From NCBI RefSeq assembly GCF_947503375.1, contig NZ_CANNDQ010000002.1:207182-271181 (forward strand): 64,000 bases of DNA, written 5' to 3'. Source of the DNA: an uncultured Psychroserpens sp. (GTDB taxonomy: Bacteria; Bacteroidota; Bacteroidia; Flavobacteriales; Flavobacteriaceae). The position numbers and the translations under genes were made by a program. Under the pieces are notes generated by a model. That model was not told the DNA's origin. It saw nothing but the letters and a program-made list of their open reading frames with translations, and searched no databases. Below, one piece after another: positions 52,323-60,414 of this stretch. Every line of letters begins with the position of its first letter. Within the stretch, counting starts at the first letter, position 1.

Positions 52323-53513
52323 ATGAAACAAGCATATATAGTAAAAGCATATCGAACAGCTGTAGGGAAAGCGCCTAAAGGTGTCTTCCGTTTTAAAAGA
52401 GCAGATGAACTAGGGGCAGAAACCATTCAGCATATGATGAAAGAATTACCAAACCTTGACGTCTCTAGAATTGATGACGTGATCGTTGGTAATGCCATGC
52501 CAGAAGGGTCACAAGGTCTCAACATGGCAAGATTTATCTCTTTAATAGGATTAAATAGCGTTGACGTTCCTGGCGTTACCGTAAACCGTTTTTGTTCTTC
52601 CGGAATTGAAACTATTGGTATTGCTACAGCAAAAATTCAAGCTGGAATGGCAGATTGTATTATAGCTGGCGGATCAGAAAGTATGAGCTCTGTACCAATG
52701 ACAGGATTTAAACCAGAGTTGAACTACGATACTGTAAAAGCTGGTCATGAAGAATATTATTGGGGAATGGGAAACACAGCGGAAGCTGTTGCGAATCAGT
52801 TTAATGTGTCTCGTGAAGATCAAGATGAATTTGCATACAACTCACATATGAAAGCCTTAAAGGCACAGGCAGAAAATCGTTTTCAGGATCAGATCGTTCC
52901 AATAACAGTCGATCAAACCTACATTGACGAAAATGGAAAAAAAGCCACAAAGTCATATACAGTAACTAAAGATGAAGGGCCTCGCGCAGGAACTAATATG
53001 GAAGCATTAGCTAAACTTCGAGCTGTTTTTGCTCAAGGCGGAAGTGTAACCGCTGGGAATTCATCTCAAATGAGTGATGGTGCTGCTTTTGTTATGGTAA
53101 TGAGTGAAGACCTTGTAAAAGAACTAAACATTGAGCCTATAGCCCGATTGGTTAGTTATGCAGCTGCTGGTGTTGAGCCACGTATTATGGGAATTGGACC
53201 TGTTAAAGCCATTCCTAAAGCATTAAAACAAGCTGGATTACAACAAAGCGATCTTGAATTGATAGAATTAAACGAAGCATTCGCATCACAATCTTTAGCA
53301 GTTATACGTGAATTAGATTTAAATGCTGATATCATTAATGTGAATGGTGGCGCAATTGCACTTGGCCATCCGCTAGGTTGTACAGGAGCAAAATTATCTG
53401 TACAACTATTTGACGAAATGCGAAAACGTAATATAAAAGGTAAATATGGTGCTGTAACTATGTGTGTTGGAACTGGTCAAGGAGCCTGCGGAATTTTCGA
53501 ATTTTTAAATTAA
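52323..53513 (+). CDS. Acetyl-CoA C-acyltransferase (beta-oxidation thiolase)
   Basis: Cleaves 3-ketoacyl-CoA with CoA into acetyl-CoA and shortened acyl-CoA. The 396-residue protein has the thiolase landmarks: AYRTAVGKAPKG near the start, the acyl-binding Cys in TVNRFCSSGIETIGIATAKI, ELNEAFASQSLAV, the His in VNGGAIALGHPLGCTGA, and the second catalytic Cys in MCVGTGQGACGIFEF. All active-site residues are present. It lies 4 nt after the hydroxyacyl-CoA dehydrogenase gene and just before the acyl-CoA dehydrogenase gene. Biosynthetic thiolases look alike; the operon makes the degradative role likely. Confidence 0.94.
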   Translation: MKQAYIVKAYRTAVGKAPKGVFRFKRADELGAETIQHMMKELPNLDVSRIDDVIVGNAMPEGSQGLNMARFISLIGLNSVDVPGVTVNRFCSSGIETIGIATAKIQAGMADCIIAGGSESMSSVPMTGFKPELNYDTVKAGHEEYYWGMGNTAEAVANQFNVSREDQDEFAYNSHMKALKAQAENRFQDQIVPITVDQTYIDENGKKATKSYTVTKDEGPRAGTNMEALAKLRAVFAQGGSVTAGNSSQMSDGAAFVMVMSEDLVKELNIEPIARLVSYAAAGVEPRIMGIGPVKAIPKALKQAGLQQSDLELIELNEAFASQSLAVIRELDLNADIINVNGGAIALGHPLGCTGAKLSVQLFDEMRKRNIKGKYGAVTMCVGTGQGACGIFEFLN

Positions 53514-53536
53514 AAAGGATTAAACAAAATATAGCA

Positions 53537-55339
53537 ATGGAAGCAATAGAAAAAGACATACTAAGAGGCGGACAATTCTTAGTCAAAGAAACAAAATGTG
53601 AAGATGTATTTACACCTGAAGATTTTTCAGAAGAGCAACAAATGATGAAAGATGCGGTTATGGAATTTAATGACCGTGAGATTATTGCACATAGAGAACG
53701 ATTTGAGAAAAAAGATTATGCATTTACTGAAGAGTGTATGCGAAAGGCTGGTGAACTTGGGTTCTTAGGTGTAGCAGTTCCTGAAGCGTATGGTGGTTTA
53801 GGAATGGGATTTGTTTCTACGTGTTTAACATGTGACTACATCTCTAGTGGTACTGGTTCTTTTAGCACTGCATTTGGCGCTCATACAGGAATAGGCACTA
53901 TGCCAATTACGCTATATGGTACCGAAGAACAAAAACAAAAATATGTTCCAAAGTTAGCTTCTGGTGAATGGTTTGGTGCCTATTGCTTAACTGAACCTGG
54001 AGCAGGTAGTGATGCAAACTCAGGTAAAACTACGGCTGAATTATCTGAAGATGGTAAATCTTATAAGATCAACGGACAGAAAATGTGGATATCAAATGCA
54101 GGTTTCTGTAAGTTATTCATTGTATTTGCAAGAATTGAGGACGATAAAAACATTACTGGTTTTATTGTAGAAAACGACCCTTCAAACGGAATCACATTAG
54201 GTGAAGAAGAACACAAATTAGGGATTCGTGCAAGTTCTACACGTCAAGTATTTTTTAACGATACAGTTGTACCAGTTGAAAATATGCTTTCTGAAAGAGG
54301 CAATGGATTCAAAATTGCTATGAATGCACTTAATGTTGGTCGAATAAAATTAGCTGCTGCATGCCTAGATTCGCAGAGACGTATCTTAAGCTATGCTGTA
54401 AACTATGCTAATGAACGTAAACAATTTAAAACACCAATTGCCGATTTTGGTGCTATTAAAACAAAATTAGCTCAAATGGCAACTAGTGCTTATGCTGGTG
54501 AATCTGCTACATATAGAGCCGCTAAAAATATTGAAGATCGTATTGCTATTCGTGAAGCTTCTGGTAACTCACATCAAGAAGCCGAACTTAAAGGCGTTGA
54601 AGAGTATGCTATAGAATGTTCTATTTTAAAAGTAGCCGTATCTGAAGACGTTCAAAACTGTGCAGACGAAGGCATCCAAATTTTTGGAGGCATGGGCTTT
54701 TCTGAAGAAACACCAATGGAAGCTGCTTGGAGAGATGCTCGTATTGCGCGTATTTATGAAGGCACCAATGAGATCAACAGAATGCTTTCTGTAGGCATGT
54801 TGGTAAAAAAAGCTATGAGAGGTCATGTAGACCTATTGAATCCAGCAATGAAAGTACAAGAAGAGTTAATGGGTATTCCTTCATTTGAAACACCAGATTA
54901 TTCTGAATTGTTTTCAGAAGAGAAAGCCATGATCGCTAAACTTAAAAAAGTATTTTTAATGGTAGCTGGTGCAGCTGTACAAAAATTTGGTCAAGACCTA
55001 GAAGAGCACCAACAATTACTAATTGCTGCTGCTGATATCTTAATTGAGATCTATATGGCTGAGTCAACGATTCTAAGAACTGAAAAAAATGCGAAACGTT
55101 TTGGCGAAGATGCTCAAAAAGTACAAATAGCAATGGCCAAATTGTACCTATACAATGCAGTTAGTATTGTTGAAGGTAAAGGAAAAGAAAGTATCATTTC
55201 TTTTGCTGAAGGTGATGAACAACGTATGATGCTAATGGGATTAAAACGATTTACGAAATATCAAAATTATCCAGACATAGTTGACTTACGTAATGAGATT
55301 GCTGAAAAAGTGAAAGCTGAGAATAAGTATTGTTTTTAA
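53537..55339 (+). CDS. Acyl-CoA dehydrogenase
   Basis: FAD enzyme for the first step of beta-oxidation, forming trans-2-enoyl-CoA. ATG 53537 gives a 600-residue protein; an open frame extends upstream into the thiolase gene, but those residues do not look like the family. Core motifs: GFLGVAVPEAYGGLGMGFV, AYCLTEPGAGSDANSGKT for FAD, KMWISNAGFC, QIFGGMGFSEETPMEAAWRD and RIYEGTNEINRM, where the Glu of YEGTNE is the usual catalytic base position. A C-terminal extension (about 430-600) is typical of the longer FadE/very-long-chain subgroup. It is the last gene of the MarR operon and is followed by a strong terminator. Confidence 0.94.
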   Translation: MEAIEKDILRGGQFLVKETKCEDVFTPEDFSEEQQMMKDAVMEFNDREIIAHRERFEKKDYAFTEECMRKAGELGFLGVAVPEAYGGLGMGFVSTCLTCDYISSGTGSFSTAFGAHTGIGTMPITLYGTEEQKQKYVPKLASGEWFGAYCLTEPGAGSDANSGKTTAELSEDGKSYKINGQKMWISNAGFCKLFIVFARIEDDKNITGFIVENDPSNGITLGEEEHKLGIRASSTRQVFFNDTVVPVENMLSERGNGFKIAMNALNVGRIKLAAACLDSQRRILSYAVNYANERKQFKTPIADFGAIKTKLAQMATSAYAGESATYRAAKNIEDRIAIREASGNSHQEAELKGVEEYAIECSILKVAVSEDVQNCADEGIQIFGGMGFSEETPMEAAWRDARIARIYEGTNEINRMLSVGMLVKKAMRGHVDLLNPAMKVQEELMGIPSFETPDYSELFSEEKAMIAKLKKVFLMVAGAAVQKFGQDLEEHQQLLIAAADILIEIYMAESTILRTEKNAKRFGEDAQKVQIAMAKLYLYNAVSIVEGKGKESIISFAEGDEQRMMLMGLKRFTKYQNYPDIVDLRNEIAEKVKAENKYCF

Positions 55340-55369
55340 AATTTTAGGCTAATTCAATTTTAAAAACGG

Positions 55370-55402
55370 AAGCCAATTCATTAAGTTGAATTGGCTTTTT
55401 TA
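55370..55402 (+). terminator. Intrinsic terminator of the fatty-acid operon
   Basis: Perfect 11-bp arms AAGCCAATTCA and TGAATTGGCTT with a 6-nt loop and a T-run. Confidence 0.88.
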
Positions 55403-55431
55403 GTATCTTTAGAAAAACTATATCATAAATT

Positions 55432-56709
55432 ATGAAGTATTATATTTTTCTATTTTTTTTTACCATTCCTCTACTCTATTTTTCGCAGTCTAATATCGAA
55501 GTTTTAGCATTTGATCTCGATATAACCAATGGAAGCTATGAACTTTCTAACTTCAAAAACTTATCTAACAATGAAGGATATGATAATCAACCCTCATTTT
55601 TAGATGATCGTTACATTCTTTTTGCATCAACTAGAAATGGTCAAACAGATATTGCAAAATATCATCTGGATTATGACTCAAAAACGTGGCTAAACTTTAG
55701 TGAAGGTGGCGAATATACACCTATAAAAATACCAAATAAAGATGCCGTCTCTGCTGTTCGTTTAGATAAAGATGGTAAACAACGCCTGTATGCATATAGT
55801 CTAAGAAATGGAGAATCTTCAGAACTTATTCAAGATTTAGTCGTTGCCTACTATACTTGGTTTGATGAGTACATTATTGTCTCTGCCGTGATTGAAGGTG
55901 AAAGCCTAAATTTATTTGTAACCAACCTTCAAGATGGCAGAAGTCGTAAATTTAAAAATAATGTTGGTCGATCATTTCATCGCATACCAAATTCAAATTT
56001 GATAAGTTATATTTCAAAAGAAGACCCAAATCAATGGCAAATAAAATCATTGAATCCTACAACTGGAGAAACCAAAGTCATCGCAAATACAATTGAAGGT
56101 ATTGAAGATATCTGTTGGTTAAATAGTAAAACCATTCTTTCTGGTAAAGACCATCAACTTTATAAGTTAACCTTACAAAAAGATAATAATTGGAAACAAA
56201 TCGCAGATCTATCCAAGAACGGCATCACCAAGATCACACGTTTGGTTGCAAATAATAAAGCCAACAAGTTATTGATTGCTGGAGAGTTAGGTTCTAGTAC
56301 AACAACTGAAACCAATGCAGAAGGTACAAAAACAGAAAAAAGCGAATCAGAAACTACAACCTCAACCAATACTGCTGAAACTACAAGTGTTGAAGCTATA
56401 GTCCAGAAACAGTTAAATGCTTATAATGCTAGAAACATTGATGCATTTATGGCAACTTACGCCACAGATGTAAAGCTTTATAATTATCCTAATCAGCTTC
56501 GTACTGATGGGTATGAGCAAATGCGAAAAAGTTATTCGGAATGGTTTAAAAATGCTCCAGATTTAAACGCATATATAAAAAAACGAATCGTAATTGGCAA
56601 CAAAGTTATTGATGAAGAACAAGTAACAGCAAATGGACAAATTTTTCATGCTGTTGCCATTTATGAGGTTGAAAATGGAAAAATTAAAAAAGTAACATTC
56701 ATTCAATAA
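55432..56709 (+). CDS. Secreted beta-propeller-like protein fused to a SnoaL/NTF2-like domain
   Basis: A 425-residue protein with a signal peptide (1-19, ending LYFSQ). Residues about 25-290 resemble a TolB/WD40-type propeller, with repeated FLDDRYILFASTRNGQTDIA and SNLISYISKEDPNQWQIKS and CWLNSKTILSGKDHQLYKL blocks. A Thr/Ser/Glu-rich linker follows (about 293-322, SSTTTETNAEGTKTEKSESE). Residues 325-425 form a SnoaL/NTF2-like cone (VQKQLNAYNARNIDAFMATY, LYNYPNQLRTDGYEQMRKSY, FHAVAIYEVENGKIKKVTFI). SnoaL-like folds bind small molecules or catalyse isomerisation and hydrolysis; no specific role is known. Both domains occur separately; the fusion is noteworthy. Confidence 0.78.
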   Translation: MKYYIFLFFFTIPLLYFSQSNIEVLAFDLDITNGSYELSNFKNLSNNEGYDNQPSFLDDRYILFASTRNGQTDIAKYHLDYDSKTWLNFSEGGEYTPIKIPNKDAVSAVRLDKDGKQRLYAYSLRNGESSELIQDLVVAYYTWFDEYIIVSAVIEGESLNLFVTNLQDGRSRKFKNNVGRSFHRIPNSNLISYISKEDPNQWQIKSLNPTTGETKVIANTIEGIEDICWLNSKTILSGKDHQLYKLTLQKDNNWKQIADLSKNGITKITRLVANNKANKLLIAGELGSSTTTETNAEGTKTEKSESETTTSTNTAETTSVEAIVQKQLNAYNARNIDAFMATYATDVKLYNYPNQLRTDGYEQMRKSYSEWFKNAPDLNAYIKKRIVIGNKVIDEEQVTANGQIFHAVAIYEVENGKIKKVTFIQ

Positions 56710-56797
56710 CCCAATGTATTAAACAACTAATATGTCCTCCTAAACCCATTTTCGAACGTCTTATAATAAAGAACATGTTTAATTTAAAACATAAAAA

Positions 56798-57286
56798 ATG
56801 AAATATGTATTAATAATAGTCTTCTTGTTTAGCATATCATTATCTGCTCAAAATCAAGCAGCTATCAAGCATAATAAAAAGATTCTAGAACCAAAACTAG
56901 AAAACATCAAATGGATTTCTGGCAACTGGAAAGGTGAAGCTTTTGGCGGACACGTAGAAGAGAACTGGAGCGAACCTTCTGGAGGCTCAATGATGGCAAC
57001 CTTTAAACTCATTACTGATGGCAAAGTATCATTTTATGAAATTGAAATCATCAGAGAGGTAGAAAATACATTAGTACTTCAACTAAAACATTTTGATAAT
57101 GAATTAAAAGGTTGGGAAAGTAAAAACGAAACTGTAGATTTTCCTTTAAAAGAAATAACAGCTAATAAAGTAGTTTTTGAAGGAATGACCTTCGAAAAAG
57201 TAAATGATAATGAAATGAATGTTTTTGTAAATATTAAAAATGGTGAAGGCGGAGCCGAAATCATAGCCTTTAATTATAAAAAGTAA
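56798..57286 (+). CDS. DUF6265 family secreted protein
   Basis: A 162-residue protein with a signal peptide (1-16, ending LSAQ). The mature part resembles DUF6265: IKWISGNWKGEAFGGHVEEN, WSEPSGGSMMATFKLITDGK, then VLQLKHFDNELKGWESKNET and a final NVFVNIKNGEGGAEIIAFNY. The fold is a lipocalin-like beta-barrel by pattern, and the function is unknown. It sits between the propeller-SnoaL gene and the M28 peptidase gene (5 nt apart from the latter), so cotranscription with the peptidase is likely. Confidence 0.8.
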   Translation: MKYVLIIVFLFSISLSAQNQAAIKHNKKILEPKLENIKWISGNWKGEAFGGHVEENWSEPSGGSMMATFKLITDGKVSFYEIEIIREVENTLVLQLKHFDNELKGWESKNETVDFPLKEITANKVVFEGMTFEKVNDNEMNVFVNIKNGEGGAEIIAFNYKK

Positions 57287-57291
57287 ATGCT

Positions 57292-58626
57292 ATGAAATAC
57301 TTAATAGTAGTTAGTGCACTTTTATTTTCAATTGTCAATCAAGCACAAACTCATCAAAAAATTTATGATATCATTGATAATGTTTCCGCTGAACGGATCA
57401 AAAGCGATATCAGAACACTGGCTAATTTTGGTACACGACACACGCTTAGCGATACTGTTTCTAATTCTAGAGGTATTGGTGCAGCCAGACGTTGGATAAA
57501 ACAGGAATTTGAAACCATATCTAACGATTGTAATACTTGTCTTGATGTGTTTTATCAGAAAAATTTAGTGAAACAAGGTGAAAACGATCGCATTACAAAA
57601 GATGTTTGGGTTGTGAATGTTGTAGCTGTGCAAAAAGGAACAAAATACCCAAATAATTATATCATCATGAGCGGAGATATAGATTCTCGTGTTAGTGATC
57701 CAAATAATTTCACTTCAGACTCACCTGGTGCTAATGATAATGCATCAGGTATGTCAGGAACTATTGAAGCCGCTAGAGTACTCTCAAAATATCAATTTGA
57801 AAGTAGCATCATCTATGCTGGTTTGTCTGGTGAAGAGCAAGGGTTATTTGGTGGTAAAGGTTTGGCTGCTTATGCAAAAGAAAACAATTGGAATATTATT
57901 GGTGTACTCAATAACGATATGATTGGCAATATTAAAGGGGTAGATGGTGTGATAGACAATCGTACCTTCAGAATATTTTCTGAACCTGTTTCTCCTACTG
58001 AAACTGAAGCTCAAAGACGATCAAGACGTTTTTATGGTGGAGAAGTTGATGGAATTTCTAGACAACTTGCACGCTATGTACATCAAGCAACAAAAATCTA
58101 TTTACCAGAAATGAACCCAATGATGGTGTATCGATTAGATCGCTTTGGACGTGGTGGTCACCACAGACCGTTTAATGATGCTGGTTTTCCTGGAATTAGA
58201 ATTATGGAAGCTCATGAAAATTACACACAACAACATCAAGATATAAGAACCGAGAATGGTATTAATTATGGTGATACCTTTGAACACGTAAATTTTGATT
58301 ATACTAAAAAACTTACAGCTGTTAATGCTATCACTATGGCAAGTATAGCTTCTGCTCCTCCTGCTCCAACCAAGGTTGCTATTGGTGGTATTGTTGAAGC
58401 TTCTGCTAGGTTAAAGTGGAGTTTGGTTGAAGGTGCAGTAGGATATAAAATTTATTGGAGAGATACTACTTCTCCAACTTGGGATCATAGCAGATATGTT
58501 GGAAATATTTCGGACTTTACTTTAGAAGGTATCGTTATAGATAATTTTTATTTTGGTATAGCTTCAGTTGGTAAAGATGGTTTTGAAAGTGTTGTTGTAT
58601 TTCCAAATGAAATCCTGAGAAACTAA
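57292..58626 (+). CDS. M28 family metallopeptidase
   Basis: A 444-residue exported zinc aminopeptidase-like protein. Signal peptide 1-18 (ending NQAQ). The M28 core (about 95-350) has GDIDSRVSDPNNFTSDSPG, GANDNASGMSGTIEAARVL, GLSGEEQGLFGGKGLAAYA, VLNNDMIGN and a C-terminal FNDAGFPGIRIMEAHENY. Ligand candidates are the Asp of GANDNASG, the Glu pair of GEEQG, the Asp of NNDMIG and the His near MEAHENY. At the first ligand position the usual HxD is DxD (Asp 129), see findings. The last 80 residues look like a fibronectin III domain (ASARLKWSLVEGAVGYKIYW). The YdeI-like gene overlaps its stop by one base. Confidence 0.85.
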   Translation: MKYLIVVSALLFSIVNQAQTHQKIYDIIDNVSAERIKSDIRTLANFGTRHTLSDTVSNSRGIGAARRWIKQEFETISNDCNTCLDVFYQKNLVKQGENDRITKDVWVVNVVAVQKGTKYPNNYIIMSGDIDSRVSDPNNFTSDSPGANDNASGMSGTIEAARVLSKYQFESSIIYAGLSGEEQGLFGGKGLAAYAKENNWNIIGVLNNDMIGNIKGVDGVIDNRTFRIFSEPVSPTETEAQRRSRRFYGGEVDGISRQLARYVHQATKIYLPEMNPMMVYRLDRFGRGGHHRPFNDAGFPGIRIMEAHENYTQQHQDIRTENGINYGDTFEHVNFDYTKKLTAVNAITMASIASAPPAPTKVAIGGIVEASARLKWSLVEGAVGYKIYWRDTTSPTWDHSRYVGNISDFTLEGIVIDNFYFGIASVGKDGFESVVVFPNEILRN

Positions 58627-59201
58627 TGTCTGAAATAAAAGAATATTATTTTAAAACTGACACCGAATGGAGAGCGTGGTTACATGAAAATCATGAGCAA
58701 ACTAAAGGTATTTACTTAATTTTCTTCAAAGTTGAAAACAAAGAGCCATCCATGCGTTGGGAAGAAGCTGTAAAAGTTGCATTGTGCTATGGTTGGATAG
58801 ATTCTACAGTTAAAAGTCTAGGCAATGGCAAACGTCGTCAATACTTTTGTTCTAGAAATCCCAAAAGTGTTTGGAGTGCCTTAAACAAGAAATATATTAA
58901 AACGCTGATAACTGAAGGATTAATGCACGAAAGCGGGCTAAAAAGTATTGAAATAGGAAAACAAAATGGTGGTTGGACCGCTTTAGATCATATTGAAAAT
59001 GAAGTTATTCCTGAAGATCTTCAAAAAGTTTTTAATACAAATAAAAAGGCTTTTAACAATTACAAAAATTTTGCGCCATCGTATAGAAAAGGCTATTTAT
59101 ATTGGTTGAATAGTGCTAAACGAGAAGCTACGCGTCAAAAAAGAATTATAGAAATCATTCAGCTCTGTGAAGCTAACATAAAAAGTAAAGGAAATTGGTA
59201 A
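58626..59201 (+). CDS. YdeI/OmdA-associated family protein
   Basis: A 191-residue cytoplasmic protein of the YdeI/OmpD-associated family. Diagnostic features are EWRAWLHENHEQTKGIYLIF near the start, RWEEAVKVALCYGWIDSTVK with the conserved GWID, RRQYFCSRNPKSVWSALNKK, and a C-terminal region with FAPSYRKGYLYWLNSAKREA and TRQKRIIEII. The family has been linked to bacteriocin or peptide resistance in some bacteria, but the mechanism is unknown. The ATG overlaps the M28 peptidase stop (TAATG), and the next gene overlaps its end, so all are translationally coupled. Confidence 0.88.
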   Translation: MSEIKEYYFKTDTEWRAWLHENHEQTKGIYLIFFKVENKEPSMRWEEAVKVALCYGWIDSTVKSLGNGKRRQYFCSRNPKSVWSALNKKYIKTLITEGLMHESGLKSIEIGKQNGGWTALDHIENEVIPEDLQKVFNTNKKAFNNYKNFAPSYRKGYLYWLNSAKREATRQKRIIEIIQLCEANIKSKGNW

Positions 59202-59689
59202 CATTAAAAAGTGACATTTTCACGATAGGTTTATTAGATCAATATCATCTTTTTATTCCTAATAAAATAGCAGAACCATTTGCAAAGGCAAAACAACTCC
59301 GTGTTAAAGTTAAAGCAACGTTTAAAACAAATACAATTGAATTCTATGCTGCTATTAAAAAAGATAAAAATACAGATGATTACAAAATGATGTTTGGTAA
59401 GCGCTTACAAAAGGAACTAGGTGTTTTTTTGAACGACTATTTTGAAATGCAATTATTGGAAGACACTTCTAAATATGGTGTTGATATGCCTGAAGAACTC
59501 GATGCTGTCTTTAAAAGTGAACTCGAAGCCTTTGAGATTTTTGAAAGCTTAACAGCAGGAAAAAAAAGAAGTATTATCTACACCGTTATAAGAATCAAAA
59601 ATAGTCAAACACGAATTGATAAAGCTTTACTCATGTGTGAAAATTTAAAACGCGGAGAAACCAACCCAATGCATTTATTCAAAAGTTAA
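59195..59689 (+). CDS. DUF1905/OmdA-domain protein
   Basis: A 164-residue protein with an N-terminal DUF1905-type beta domain (YHLFIPNKIAEPFAKAKQLR, VKVKATFKTNTIEFYAAIKK, FGKRLQKELGVFLNDYFEMQ) and a C-terminal OmdA part (VDMPEELDAVFKSELEAFEI, FESLTAGKKRSIIYTVIRIK). This family partners with the YdeI-like proteins. The start is TTG 59195, overlapping the end of the preceding gene by 7 nt; no ATG is available nearby. Its TAA stop shares three bases with the stop codon of the convergent LytTR gene. Function is unknown beyond the loose resistance link. Confidence 0.8.
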   Translation: MVTLKSDIFTIGLLDQYHLFIPNKIAEPFAKAKQLRVKVKATFKTNTIEFYAAIKKDKNTDDYKMMFGKRLQKELGVFLNDYFEMQLLEDTSKYGVDMPEELDAVFKSELEAFEIFESLTAGKKRSIIYTVIRIKNSQTRIDKALLMCENLKRGETNPMHLFKS

Positions 59690-60414
59690 TACATCAGTTT
59701 TTTAATATTATCCATGTATCCTCTACTAACACGCACTACATCATCATTTTGCATGGTAACATCATAACTCTTTGAATATTTATTGAGCTCCTTTACTTTG
59801 TTTAAATTAATAATTGAGGATCTATGAACGCGAATAAAAATAGCACTATTAAGCTTTTCTTCAAGTGTAGAAATTCCATAATTACTTAAAAACACATCGG
59901 CTTTGGTGATTAATTTTGAATAGTCACCGTAAGCTTCAATTCTAATAACCTCATCAATAGGAATAGTAATGAGCTTATTGTGCTTTTGAACTAAAATACG
60001 TTCTGGATATTTTGAACTCTCAATAAATAAGCTCTCTGCTAGAGGTCTTGCTGTATTCTCTATATTTGACTTAAATAATCGTTCTACAGCTATCTTGAAA
60101 CGCTCTTTAGTATAAGGCTTCAATAGGTAGTCAACAGCATGAACCTCAAAAGCTTTTAATGCATATTGATCGTAAGCTGTAGAAAAAATGATCTGAGGTA
60201 ATTCTTCCAAATGTGTCAATACATCAAATCCTGTCATTCCTGGCATTTGAATATCCAAGAATACAAAATCAGGCTTGAACTCATTAATAATTTTAACTGC
60301 ATCTACACCATTATTTGCTTCTCCTAAAAGGATCAAGTTATTAAAATCTTCAAGATATTCTTTAATCAATTTTCGACCAGATGCTTCATCATCTACAATA
60401 ACTACTTTTTTCAT
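59686..60414 (-). CDS. LytTR-family response regulator
   Basis: A 242-residue DNA-binding response regulator. The receiver domain (about 1-120) has VVIVDDEASGRKLI, the phosphoacceptor Asp in PDFVFLDIQMPGMTGFDVL (about residue 54), and a conserved Thr and Lys (STAYDQYALKAF, LLKPYTKERF). The LytTR DNA-binding domain (about 140-240) has VLVQKHNKLITIPIDEVIRI, EAYGDYSKLITKADVFLSNY and FIRVHRSSIINLNKVKEL. Its ATG overlaps the kinase stop by 4 nt. It probably controls the divergent outer-membrane protein at 61675, as such pairs often regulate adjacent genes (inference). Confidence 0.94.
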   Translation of the reverse strand: MKKVVIVDDEASGRKLIKEYLEDFNNLILLGEANNGVDAVKIINEFKPDFVFLDIQMPGMTGFDVLTHLEELPQIIFSTAYDQYALKAFEVHAVDYLLKPYTKERFKIAVERLFKSNIENTARPLAESLFIESSKYPERILVQKHNKLITIPIDEVIRIEAYGDYSKLITKADVFLSNYGISTLEEKLNSAIFIRVHRSSIINLNKVKELNKYSKSYDVTMQNDDVVRVSRGYMDNIKKLMY

